Made by a program: the position numbers and the translations under genes
The notes under the pieces: generated by a model
Told to the model about the DNA's origin: nothing
What the model saw: only the letters and a program-made list of their open reading frames with translations
Databases searched by the model: none
Origin: Scortum barcoo
Taxonomy: Eukaryota; Chordata; Actinopteri; Centrarchiformes; Terapontidae
Direction of reading: 5' to 3'
NCBI GenBank assembly: GCA_023238725.1
Contig: CM041538.1
Coordinates: 8,740,880 to 8,804,879, forward strand
Length of the DNA stretch: 64,000 nucleotides
Shown here: piece after piece, positions 49,323 through 63,705 of the stretch
Numbering within the stretch: position 1 is the stretch's first letter
Layout of the letters: each line of letters begins with the position of its first letter

Positions 49323-50965
49323 TGAAACCTGATAGCAGGTGAGATCAGATAAGGCATACACATCAGTTTAGTCCAGACATCATGTGGTGTGAGTTTCTGA
49401 GGTCACGGCTCGTCGTAAACAGGAAGCACGCCGATGTTTACATGTGCAGACACAATAACAGAAGAGCTGAGCGTGTGTGGTGTCAGAGGAGTGGAACTGT
49501 GCAGGTACGCTCATCAAGTACCAATATCATCACTCTTTGGACTGCTGCTACAGTACACACACACATACACTCGACCCTCTTGCTTTCTATTCTTCCTCCA
49601 GTTTCACTGACTTGATTTACTGAGATGTGTCTCTTACGGTCATCTTATGGAGAATATGAGCAGCACAAAGAAACTAGATATGGAGCCTTAGAGTGTAAAA
49701 AAAAAAATTAGTGAAAGCATTTATTATTTCTAATCTTTGCACAAAACAGGCAGGAAGAAGATGAGTTGCTGCCGATCAAAGCCTTTTTTTTTTGTTCTTT
49801 GTGCCTGTGTGAGTGCATGTATTTAGCATAATGGATTTTCTCTCTTTTTTTTTGCATTCAGTGACTCACTTTTCTCTTCTCTTTCATACTATCAGTGACC
49901 CGTTTGGGAAACCTTTTTCCACTTTTATATGTGGACTAATGGAGGATGTGGACAAAGTACAGTTTACCCATAACCTCCTTCTGTGTTTACTTTCACACTT
50001 TTGCCTGACATTTTTTATGAGGGACAGTTGTTCACTCTCCCCACTGATTCTAAAACGTATTTATATTGCATATTATATTGATCTCATATTTAGCTGGCAA
50101 ATATTTGAAAAGTTCATGATGTTTCACTTTTTCTTCCCCATTTTGTCTTCAAAATATCAAAGCTTCAATTTAGCATGCTTTTCTCTCTTCCCATTTATTT
50201 TAATTTTACTATCTTATCTTTTCACCCTTGTGGCTTATTCTGTCTGTTTCCTGTGAGACTGTAACTTCCGGTGTCTGTGCTCGTTTAAAGTACTTTTATT
50301 TTGGCAGGTTTTCTTTTTGTTGCAGGCCTGCACAGCATTAGAAAAAATTCAAAAATGTTGTTTCACCAAAATAACCACAATGTAATGAAAAATCTGTGAC
50401 AGTGTGACAAATTGACACCCTACAACGTTTTCTATTAAAATTTGGTCTCAGTCTGTCTTTGCAAGTGATTTCCTCTCCAGCTTCAAAATGTTACATCTTA
50501 AGTGATCAATCGATTAAATACTGCAACTGTCTTCACATTATAGAAAAAATAAAAATCCCGTCCTTCAGTTCAGTTTTTGATTAGAGATTTTTGCTTGCGT
50601 GTCAGTAACTTGCACAATGTCATTTGCTATTTAGACAGCAGGTTATTTCAGTAAAATGTGTACTGGTGTCTGTGCAGGTCTGTAGTTTAAACCCCCTTTG
50701 AAGCCCTTTCCTCACTTCCTCACTTCCTCACTTTCCTCACTGCTGTTCTGCTCTAACACCTGAACTGTCTGTTTGCTTAGTCTGGTTCGCTGGTTTTTAT
50801 TCCTTGAAACAGCAAATGAAGCTCATTCTGGGAGAAAGGCGAGAGATCTCGTCAGTCATCCTGCTCACACAGCGAGTTCCTTTTAGAAATGAAAGTTGGG
50901 CAGAAAGACCACCCCCCCCCCATCTCCCCCGTGGAGTCTGTAGTCAAATCTGCTTTCACATGACA

Positions 50966-50997
<32 letters not shown>

Positions 50998-52384
50998 TGC
51001 GGCTGTTTGCTGAAGCCATTTTGCATTTTCCCCTCTTAAGCAGTTCTTTTAATTGATTTTTTTTTCCATTCTGCACTTTCATCAACCTGAGCGCTCATGA
51101 ATCAGCTGTAGCCACTTAGACAGAGTTTACGCCGTCATATTCCTCTGGACCACTCGGCTGTCCGGCCTGGCTCTGAGCCACAGTTTGATTTGCTTCCCGG
51201 TGCGAGTGGATGAAAAGTAACCAGCTAGACTTTGGCGCTTTATGTCCAACAGGTGATGACTCTCACCTGCACCTCTCCGAAAGGGGAGACAGAAACGAGT
51301 GAGAGTGAGACGGGGTTGGTGGACTTCAGACTTTAGACAGCACTGTCTGCTTGTCTGTTTTCCTGTCTGTCTGTCTTCCTGTTTGTTTTCCAGTCTGACT
51401 GTCTGCCACAGTGTATTCAGGTACTAAAGTCAGTCAGGCCTGAATTATTTTAGTGGTATTCCAACATTTGTGTCAGCGTTTTCTCTGCATTATGTCTGAC
51501 CTGCTCTAAAGCTGTGCCTGTATATACTGCAGAGATTTGTGTGTTTATTGTGTATGCATGTCAAAAACTAATTTGAGCTCTAATCATACAAATCCAGATG
51601 TGAGAGCACAAAGGGACAAATTAAACACAGGACAAGTTTTGAGAATCTGAGAGTGACAGTGAAGCTTTCAGACCTTGAAGAGAATCGTGTCACCAGACTT
51701 GAATGATCTTCCTTTTCTTACCATCTTCAAGATTTTTTGGCTGTTAACATGTAAAAACAGACTGGGAGCAGAATTAACTCTGTCGAGCCTGTCTTCCTCT
51801 TTCCAGTGTAATCAATCTGCTTTTACATGTTCAAACTGATTTTAAGGTACAGGGAACTTGAAACGCAGTGTTAATTGTGTTGGTGGTCTTGCTGTTAAGC
51901 TCTCCTATAACATTTTTTTATGTGTTATTGACGGGTCATTAGTCTAATTGAAATAGTTGGAATTGAGAGAAAGTGACTTTTACAAAGTTGGTGGATTTTT
52001 TCATCATAAAACTTCCAAGCAGCTTATTCAAATTGGAAAAAAATATGTTGGTGTGTAAATTTCAGCCAGAACTGCACAAACTGGGTCAGACTCAGTGCAG
52101 TTCTGTATGCTGTAGTGCAGTGGAGCTCAGGAACATTGGGAATTGGCAATAATGCTGCATTTTCCTGCTCGTACTTCAGTGTTACAGCTGTAGCTCTGGG
52201 CGGACGTGTAACATCAGATACACACATGACAACGAACATCATGAACATACAGACTCTTTCTCGTGAGGTTGATCATCACCATTTGGCCTGTTGTTGGGTT
52301 GAAGCTGCTCTGTAGTACTTTTCAGTTCAGGCTGTGAAAAGTTACTACAGTGGGACTCGATTGTTGTGCTCACGTTGTTCATGA

Positions 52385-52398
52385 GTTGCCATAGCAAC
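52385..52398. promoter_or_regulatory. RFX-type X-box, GTTGCC-AT-AGCAAC
   Basis: A second exact match to GTNRCC, 2-nt spacer, RGYAAC; the two halves form an almost perfect palindrome. Its place between two gene ends gives no clear target. Confidence 0.4.
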
Positions 52399-52719
52399 CT
52401 ACAGTAAGACACGTGGAGGCTACGGCATCCTGTTGATATTTGGTCATTTTCGGCTGTTGTTTGACTGTTTCTATTCCTTTTTAAGTTAAGTCAGAGTGCC
52501 GGCCTGTGGTGTGCTCCAAAGATGGTTTACATCATCACACTCTCTCTGCTTTCACATCATGACGTCCTGGTTGATTAAAGCTTTTCATGCGTTCGCTCTA
52601 AAAAAAAAAAAAAAAAGTTTACTTGTTTCTGAGCTTCCAAAATGTTGCCGAATTGCAGATAATGAGAGCTGTACTGGTGTTTACTTTGACTGGTGCTGGA
52701 ACCAGTAATTGTAGGAACT

Positions 52720-52722
<3 letters not shown>

Positions 52723-52750
<28 letters not shown>
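52723..52750. repeat. (TG)n microsatellite
   Basis: About 14 TG units. Confidence 0.95.
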
Positions 52751-54334
52751 CAGCTCTCTAAAAATGTGCTCTTGGCAGGTAATGGGGGTAAGGAGCGACA
52801 GGCTGAAAGAAAGAGAGAGGAATGGAAAAACAACTCCAGCTGCCTTCAGCCGCTCAGCCTGCAGGGAGTTCTTCTTCTCTTTTTTTTTTTTTCTTTTTTG
52901 GTGTGTCTTTCTCCCCTCCTGTCTGCTTGCTCAGTGAAGACTGTTGGTTATGTCTGCCAGACTCCTGCATGTTGCACGTACCTGTAGAGCTGTCACACAC
53001 ACACACACACACACACAGTCAGACACACTGGAAATCTCTCCTCTCTGCTCTGGTATTTGTATTAGTTGGACTCTCACAGACCATCTCTTCCCTCCACATT
53101 GACACGACTCTCCTGGTGTGATCCAAATCTACATGAATACATTAGTGCCCTTTTGTTTTTATGCTTATTATCTCTCCCGCAGAATAAATCCTGGTAGTTC
53201 GTCGATGTATTTTGAGAAAAAAACAAAGGCAGTCTGCTTTTTTTTTTTTTCCCGCAAGCCAGCTGACAAACATCATTCCTCCCTCCCCGATGAACGGATA
53301 TCTGACAGCAGTCTAATTGTAGCCACTTTAATACAAACACATAAGGTCACAGTTGGCTCGGAGCCTCCAAACCTGTCAGTTATGGGATGTGAAAATGTGG
53401 TGGCTTTGTGCAGAATAATCCCACTAAATCTGCCCCAATCATATTTAAAGGATAAGGCAGATGATTTTTTGTGTGTGTGTGTGTGTGTTATTGTCAGCAA
53501 ATCCCATTAAAAGACCGAAACACACTGACCTCCACAGCCTGTCTGTGGTTTTCAGCCCCAAGCTCATTTTCTCCCACTGAAGATGTTAAAATAAAAAAAA
53601 AGGTTATTATTATTATATAGTTTCTTTTTTTGCTTAATTAAAAAACAGAATCTACAAAAACATCTACGCATTGTAGTTTTTTGCAAACGTTACACAAACA
53701 GGTGTAAATATGGCATTTGTTTGGGACTATTTTCAGTTGTGGATGAATACACATTTGACACTGGTGAGAGTCTTCAGCAGCAGGATGGTGTAAAAAAAAA
53801 AAAAAGCGTTCATCACTTGATCATAATGAAGGAACATGTAACCCAGTGCAGCCGTGCGGCCCACTGATGTCTCTTTAATATTTATGGAACAAATGAATAA
53901 CAAATTCAGCTTTTGATACGGAGACAACACTTCTCAGGTCACTTCTTTGTTTTTTGGTCTTATCGTGGGATTTCTGACAGTAAGGAAAATACAGAAAATG
54001 TGTCAAAACTAAAACGTTAAAAACAACATTTAAACATTTAAACATTTAAACTTTAAATGAGCTGACCTTGTGGCCCTGGTCTGCATCCGTATACGCTGGT
54101 TTGGCTTTGTCCTGTTTCTTTGCAAAGCCTGTGTTTCAAACACTGGATACATCATTCACCAACATGGTCAAGAGAGCTCTCCATCCTAAAGACAAATGTG
54201 ATCCTTTTTCTTTTTTTTTTTTAACTGGCTATGGAGGACACAGCAGGAGACCAAAATGTCACTGCAGACTGCTCGTTTGTTTTTTGACTGGTCATCAAAT
54301 AGATCACATGAAGTGGATCAAAGAGAAAAATGTA

Positions 54335-54353
54335 AATAAAAGCCAGCAATAAA
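54335..54353 (+). terminator. Paired AATAAA poly(A) signals, plus strand
   Basis: Two hexamers (54335-54340 and 54348-54353) are followed by TGTGTTCCTT. This is a candidate distal raver2 end. Confidence 0.4.
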
Positions 54354-56224
54354 TGTGTTCCTTACACCAGGAGAGACATATTTTATAGAAGTTATATATA
54401 GTTGAACTTCAGTGTTCACTCGTGTCCTTGGAAATAGTTTGATGGTGACCCCTGAGGTCGGACGTCCATGTCCTCCTCTATCTTCCTCCAGCCATCCACT
54501 GTCGGTGCTGTGAGTGATTTGGTCCGGTGTTTCACAGACGGATGATTTTGTCTTCATTCTGATTTTCATTCTCGTCTGTTGCAGCAGTGCGGCCTTCCTC
54601 TCTCCAGAGGTGTTTTAGAGGTGTTCATATAGATATCCAAGATGATAATCTAGATATATTTTCCCTGCATATGGCACATGCTCGTGATGGTATTTAAGTG
54701 AAGTTGGTGGCTGAGTTTAACCTCTTTGAAAACTTTGAAATTCTACATTATTTGTTGGCACGGGCTGCCTAAAGCACCGTTAGTTTTGGTTTTCGTGAGG
54801 CTACGGAGTCTGATTTGTGGAGGAGGTGCCGGTCGAGCCCACCAACCAGCCTTCAGTCTTAAAAGGAAGTACCTTCATTCTTACACCGCTTGCAGCCCCT
54901 GAGTTTGGACACAGCTGAGGTCATACGAGAAGGTTTTCAAGCTTTTTGTCGTTTCATCACATCATCTATGATTTTAAATCTTTGATCTTTTTTTTTATCT
55001 TGGCTGTTGGTTGCCATTCAATCAGATATTTTTGGAAACACAATCTTTGCTTTCACAGGTCATTCAGTCCCAAATGATCCATTTTTTTTAACGCACCTTT
55101 GCATGTGTGGTCCTAAACCTTTGAATCAACTCTTGGGTAGTGAAAGAATTCATTCTGTCAGTCTTGATTTGACTTTTTTTTTAAATTAAAGATGAAAATA
55201 TCATTTTGGAATTAAACTGATGTTGCAATATTAACTTTAAAACCTCCCAGTCTTAGTATGATCATATAAAATACAAATAGTTCTGCGACTGGGGTAGAAA
55301 GCATTTTTTATGTCTGTGTGTACTCACCTTTATAGAGTATCAGGCCTTTGTTTTATTGGGGAATGTTTCTTCACTGATGGGGAAAAAAAGTTGTATCTTT
55401 GTTTTTCTGTGCCTATGTCGACGAGACGTGACGTCCTCCTGATGATTGTACACAATGGGGTCTGGTTTTCCCCAAAATTAACATAGCACAAATAAGTGAA
55501 GGATGTTCCTGAATCCAGTTTGCACCTCAGAGAGTTCAGGATAAATTCTGTTGTGTGTGAATACAGCCTCAGCTTATTTTTTAGGTCTTTAGTTGTTAAT
55601 AGAGCTGTGATGCTGTCACGAAAACGCAGTCAGTTTTTATTTTTACTGTTTACATCAGAACAGAAAATGTTCGTAGTGTACTTTAGATGTGTTTTTTTTT
55701 TTTTTAAGTGATAGAAACACAGCTGAATCACTTCAGGTTAAAATCCAGATTTTTCTGTTCTTGTGTAAACGGAGCCTCCTCTAAGCTTCAGTGCGTTGCC
55801 ATTGTACCTGTATGTATTCTGCATATTACACAAGGTCAGTGGTGAGGCTGGACTTTGCAATAGTGAATGACTGTGTGTGTGTGTGCGCGTGTGTGTTGAT
55901 CACAAAGCTTTGCAATACTCAAGTATTTCTGATCTTCTGACACATTCTATCGGCTGTAGATAAATCTAGATTTGCTGTGCTTCTTGCTTTGTAAACAGTT
56001 TTTTGCCTTTTAAGTATGTGGATTTTTTTTCTGAACTGAAATATACTGTAGATTTTGCAAAATTTTATATCACACTGACATTGCTATTGTTTTACTGTGA
56101 ATAAGGTATGTCTAGAGCAATTTGAGCATGCCTACTTACAACTGTAATATATAGAACAAACAGTTTTCAGTAGTTAACAATATATTGCATTTGGACTGAC
56201 AGACAGAACACAACAAACATTGAT

Positions 56225-56234
56225 TTTATTTATT
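56225..56234 (-). terminator. jak1: jak1 poly(A) signal (overlapping AATAAATAAA, minus strand)
   Basis: On the minus strand AATAAATAAA is followed by TGTTTGTTGTGTTCTGTCTG, a strong GT-rich downstream element. It would give jak1 a 3' UTR of about 1.4 kb. Confidence 0.55.
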
Positions 56235-56373
56235 TTTTCATTGTGTATTTATGGATACCTTTACCTTCCATAAGTCATACTTTCGTCTTATTTTTTGGGA
56301 AAAAAAAAAAATATATATATATATATTTCTTTTCTCTTATTTCGAGCAGAAGGAATTGTCTTTTACATTCCTA

Positions 56374-56379
56374 AATAAA
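56374..56379 (+). terminator. Distal poly(A) signal, plus strand
   Basis: AATAAA followed about 30 nt later by a T/G-rich stretch (56411-56430, TGTTTTTTGGGGG). This is a classical arrangement and the last good plus-strand signal before jak1. Confidence 0.45.
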
Positions 56380-57614
56380 ATGTGGACTGAATCGCAACTT
56401 TGTCCTCGCCATGTTTTTTGGGGGTTTTTTGCCTTTCAGCTAATATTCACAGTAAAAGCCATACAGTTGCATTAGATAGAACTGACCATTTCAGAAGTCA
56501 TGATAATATATGACTGAGCGAGATTTTAGGGCTACGTGGCTCATTTATACTGATGGATTTAAAAATGAAAAAACCCTCTGCTTCAACAATTTCACATACA
56601 CACAGATAAAATACACTCAAAATTTTCTGAGTATTTGAAGATTAAAAAGAAAATGATACAAATAAAATGAACATATATCATAATGAAGGTTTCATGCCAC
56701 TAAAAGAAATAATATAAGTTTTGAAAACGTGAACACAAAATGCAATGTAATCCTCTCTCACTTCAACCCTCATCTACCGTCCAAAGTCCTTCTATTTAAA
56801 ATCATCAATGGTAATTGTCTTTTTTTTTGCAACAGTATGTATAGTATAGAGGCATTTCATAAAGTATCAGTGGCTTTTACAGATTTGAACTAATGTGTAA
56901 GGTTACAAACCGGCAGAAAGGAAGTAAGGTGACACTGCCCTCAAGTGTCCATCACAGGTACTTCTCTTAAACATCTTAGTTGAGTGCTTGCAGGTGCTAT
57001 TTCAAGAGTTGTTACATTGTATGACAATCATAATCATCAGTGGTCCGCTCGGTGTCCGTCACAAAGACTGCACAAAAAGTCGGTGTCAAACAGTTCGGTT
57101 CCTTTCTGCGCTCGGCCTCCACCTTTCAAGATTCCATCAGCGAGAGATCTCAGCCACAAGTCCACATAATTATAAGGCTGTCGGAGCACATTACATGAGT
57201 GAAGTGTGTGATGTTTCAGAGGGTTAAATCCGCTAGATAAACTTGGAAGTCCTTTGTAAGATGTAAGGTCACGTTTAGCATCGGCTAAGGCTACAAGAGC
57301 TGATAGTACTGACTCGTTTTGGCAATCTTGCGCAAATTGGGAAACATTGATAATATCACAAACATGAGAGCATCAAATAAAATTGTTAAAAATATGGCAG
57401 TTCATAAAATGAAACATGATTAAGACTGAACATCATCATACCAGAGTTGTGGAAGGTTTATATGTGGGTATGAAGAAACGTGGCCTTGTGAGAAGCTCTG
57501 ATCCTTCAGGACTGCCTGTCTATTCTGATCTGGAGTCAGCTTTGCCTTTTTCATCTGGTCCCAAGTCCGTACGGAAAGTCAACTTCCCTCCCAGAGCCTC
57601 AGTCGGTTTGAGGT

Positions 57615-60247
<2,633 letters not shown>

Positions 60248-60802
60248 CTACAAACAGACCGACAACCTGTGCTTTAACATACAGTGTGAAGAGTTTGTGT
60301 GTGTTTGTGTCTGTGCATTCACTGAAACGCAGTAGTAGAAAAATAATTGTTTTTCCAGGAGAACCCAGGAGGCCGTTTAACAACACATACCGCTGCTCTG
60401 GAGGTTTTCAGAATCCTCAAAGTCTTTTCTAACCATCTGTTTAAAAAATACTGTGTTCACTGCATGATAAAAAAAGTTATGCCTCTTTTTCCTAATCCAA
60501 ACAAAGACAGTAGCTAAAACTGCTCTCTTTGTTTGAACCAAAATGAAAAACTTCATTGTGTCTGATACTATTTTAATGGTCCTTTCCAGTATTCTATGTT
60601 TTCATATTATATTTGTTTTTAATATTTTTGCTTGTGTTTACAAAGAACAAAGGACATATTTTCAGCTCCACAGATAGGAAATAGTGTCTCAACTGTGGAA
60701 GTGTGTGTGTATATGTGCTGTTTTTGGAATATTTTACAATCCAGATGTTTGTGTGAGTCTTTGAAGATTCTGGAAACACCTTCATAATGGCAGTACGTGT
60801 TG
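60248..60802 (-). other. jak1: jak1 intron up to the gap
   Basis: The expected preceding exon (ending near YKGIC...DG) is not present in this stretch. It is AT-rich with a short TG run at about 60700. Confidence 0.7.
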
Positions 60803-61302
60803 NNNNNNNNNNNNNNNNNNNNNNNNNNNNNNNNNNNNNNNNNNNNNNNNNNNNNNNNNNNNNNNNNNNNNNNNNNNNNNNNNNNNNNNNNNNNNNNNNN
60901 NNNNNNNNNNNNNNNNNNNNNNNNNNNNNNNNNNNNNNNNNNNNNNNNNNNNNNNNNNNNNNNNNNNNNNNNNNNNNNNNNNNNNNNNNNNNNNNNNNNN
61001 NNNNNNNNNNNNNNNNNNNNNNNNNNNNNNNNNNNNNNNNNNNNNNNNNNNNNNNNNNNNNNNNNNNNNNNNNNNNNNNNNNNNNNNNNNNNNNNNNNNN
61101 NNNNNNNNNNNNNNNNNNNNNNNNNNNNNNNNNNNNNNNNNNNNNNNNNNNNNNNNNNNNNNNNNNNNNNNNNNNNNNNNNNNNNNNNNNNNNNNNNNNN
61201 NNNNNNNNNNNNNNNNNNNNNNNNNNNNNNNNNNNNNNNNNNNNNNNNNNNNNNNNNNNNNNNNNNNNNNNNNNNNNNNNNNNNNNNNNNNNNNNNNNNN
61301 NN
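60803..61302. other. Assembly gap, exactly 500 N
   Basis: The round length suggests a placeholder between contigs instead of a measured distance. Confidence 0.98.
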
Positions 61303-61713
61303 GGTTTGCTGCATGTCAAAATGAAAAAAATGAGTAAGTGCTTTGATGGTCATTATGAACACTTCCTTATTGATTTCTCCTCACTTCTTGACATTCCAAG
61401 GCACAATATCTATTTCAGTGACATAGTCTACAAATATTTTATATTTTAACCAGATGTAATTAAATTTCACCATAAACACCATCTCAAGAATTGAAATATC
61501 AACTTTACATTAAAGCATTGCAATCAGATTATGAATTCTAGTGTTGTGGCTCCCTTAACAAGTCATTACACCAATAACCAGAGTTTAAACCAGAAAAATA
61601 GAAACTGGCGAATTAAATGTTATCTTAATAAGCTTTTATAAGTCAATAACATGCTCCTCTATTTTAAAGCAATTACTGTCAATTTAATATTCCATGCTGA
61701 TGAAATTTATCAA

Positions 61714-61715
<2 letters not shown>

Positions 61716-61782
<67 letters not shown>
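61716..61782. repeat. (TA)n array, about 33 copies
   Basis: Uninterrupted for 67 nt. Such runs can extrude cruciforms and are prone to length change and assembly error. Confidence 0.97.
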
Positions 61783-61783
<1 letters not shown>

Positions 61784-61814
61784 TATGAGATAAAAAAAAT
61801 CACCATTTTGTTTG

Positions 61815-61883
61815 TTTCATTTCAGCAAGAGTTGGAACAACCTTTTTGCTGCAAGCTGCAAAAGCAACATGCCTGAAATGAAA
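61815..61883. repeat. Short element with 11-bp inverted ends
   Basis: TTTCATTTCAG (61815-61825) and CTGAAATGAAA (61873-61883) are exact reverse complements. Between them is a second, smaller near-palindrome, TTTTGCTGCAAGCTGCAAAA. It sits 32 bp after the TA array. Confidence 0.6.
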
Positions 61884-62991
61884 ATACAGTGGGCAGACAA
61901 GAGGCTGCAGTAACATCACATAGGCCACTCAGTTATTACAAGAAAAGGTCAAGTAAGTGATAAAATTGTGCTCTTTGATGGTAAATATGTTATCATGGTG
62001 AATACCATAAAAAGGTGGGACTTTACTGAAATGAAACTCTAAACTTAAAAACTGCAAAGATCAAACCACAAAGAGGGTTAAACTCTGATCACTGTCCCAT
62101 ATCAAGTTACATTAAATATTTCTAATTCATCCAATTTTTCATTATTCCAATTTAATAATCATTTCTGTTCATTTTCTCTTGCAAACTCTTTGGGAACACT
62201 TTAACACTGGCCACATCTTACGTGTGGGTGAAAAACTGAAATTACAACAGCCACTTGTTCGTTCTGATATGAATGAAAAGCTGATCAAACGTAAATGTGT
62301 GGTTCAAGTTAGTACGTATGACAAGTTTCTGTCAAGGGCACACACGGGGGGAGCTGCGAGTAACCACGTCCTTTCGTAGTTTGACATGAAATTTTAGTGA
62401 GTGGTGGAAAGACCAGAAACCATCTCGGTGTACGTGCGTGCCTCGGTGTGTGTGTGTGTGTGTCGGGTCTATGAGGAAGCACCTACTTTTGTAAACCTCA
62501 AACATGTGAAGCCACTTACCCTTCAGGTGAGGATTTTGTATGATTTAGTACAGGATTTGCATTAGTTGGGGACAATCGCTTTTATAATTGTTGAACCTAC
62601 GTCTGTTGTCTCAGTTAATCAACTACTTGCCCTGCTTAGAAAATGTCCTAAATATTGAGGAGAAGGGCGATCACAAGTACAAAGGAACATCTTCAAAACC
62701 TCTTATTCGTTCACACCAACACTCAAAAACCCAGTAGCAGTAGTAAACAATCAGTGTATTACCATATGAGTAAGGGGAAAAAAGACATTTCAGAAGTTCA
62801 GAAACCAGTGAAATTTGCCATATTTGCCTGAAAAATATTGAACTGCTTATTGAAATCTTTGAAATATTTTTTGTCAATGGGCTAATGGATTAATCATCGA
62901 ATCATCAAAGCTCTAACTAAAGGTCAGTGATTTATGATCAAAAGAGCCAAACTCCTACCTGACATGTCACTGCCTTACATCCCAATCAACA

Positions 62992-63030
<39 letters not shown>
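62992..63030. repeat. (AAT)n trinucleotide repeat
   Basis: About 13 perfect units. Confidence 0.95.
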
Positions 63031-63033
<3 letters not shown>

Positions 63034-63705
63034 CACAACCTAACCATTCAACCCAAACTTTACTGCATTGGAGCAGGGTCCCTGTGGCCCCTGTGGTCCC
63101 TCTGGTACCACATTAAAACAAAAAAGAGCTTTCACTTTTCTTCTGAGTACAATTAAATGATGGCCGACTCTTTCAGAAAGGCATTTTACTTCCTCCACTT
63201 TTAATCTTCCTGGCCGAGAAGACAGTTTGCCTTAAGGCGGACAAAACTCAATCCAATCCAGTCAGTATCCAACAAAGCGTCCAGTATTTGTCTAGAAATG
63301 GTGACAAACTTTTTTTTATTTTAGATTAATAGTAGGGCCTAGTTTGCGGTTGCATCGTATTATAAGATCTTCCTCATATTTTGTCCTCATTTGTACACTC
63401 TACACTGAAATCTGATTTAAACTGAACTGTGATCACACTGTAGATGTGGTCAGCCTCTGTCTGTCTGTCCGTCTGTCGGTCCTGTGTCACTGAACATTGA
63501 TCAATTCTCACTGCTGTCAAACCAAGCGGACTAACGCTGCCCGACATTAGCTGGTTAGCCTCAAAGCAAACGGAGGAAGGATATTTCCCCTCTTGACAAC
63601 GACGGGGAAAGATAACAGGCCGAGTATGTGTGTGTGTGTGTGTTCAACAGACCAGAAATTTTTCTGCCAAAGGGTGATATTTTAATAAAAGGTTAATTCA
63701 CTCAC

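Larger units (their letters stand above)
47189..56400 (+). other. raver2: raver2 3' UTR and downstream region
   Basis: No protein-coding region is convincing here. The first kilobase has 3' UTR features: CA runs (47229-47264, 47418-47441), AT-rich text and AATAAA at 47954 and 48053. A (CTT)13 array lies at 48368-48406. Further candidate poly(A) signals lie at 54335, 54348 and 56374. The DNA from about 54000 to 56400 also reads like vertebrate 3' UTR, so a long isoform of up to about 9 kb is possible but unproven. Microsatellites: 49288-49320 CA, 50971-50992 CT, 52723-52750 TG, 52995-53018 CA. Confidence 0.55.
56225..57614 (-). other. jak1: jak1 3' UTR (inferred)
   Basis: AT-rich sequence between the jak1 stop codon and the minus-strand poly(A) signal. 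No open frame of note belongs to it. The extent is inferred from the signal only. Confidence 0.5.
61303..63705. other. Non-coding sequence right of the gap, probably a jak1 5' intron
   Basis: I found no kinase, SH2 or FERM exon on the minus strand. It contains a (TA)n array (61716-61782), an element with inverted ends (61815-61883), a TG run (about 62444-62463) and an AAT repeat (62992-63030). Confidence 0.6.

Noticed and set aside
60391..60436. A 46-nt minus-strand segment with AAACAG acceptor and GTATGTG donor, in phase with the next jak1 exon
   Set aside because: Its translation in the required frame (MVRKDFEDSENLQSS) does not align with the expected JAK1 segment ending YKGIC...DG.
60594..61449. 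Open frames of 175-247 codons on both strands
   Set aside because: They consist almost wholly of the N gap translated as unknown residues.
62179..62379. 66-codon open frame with non-repetitive sequence on the plus strand
   Set aside because: It resembles no known protein, and there are no supporting splice or promoter signals.
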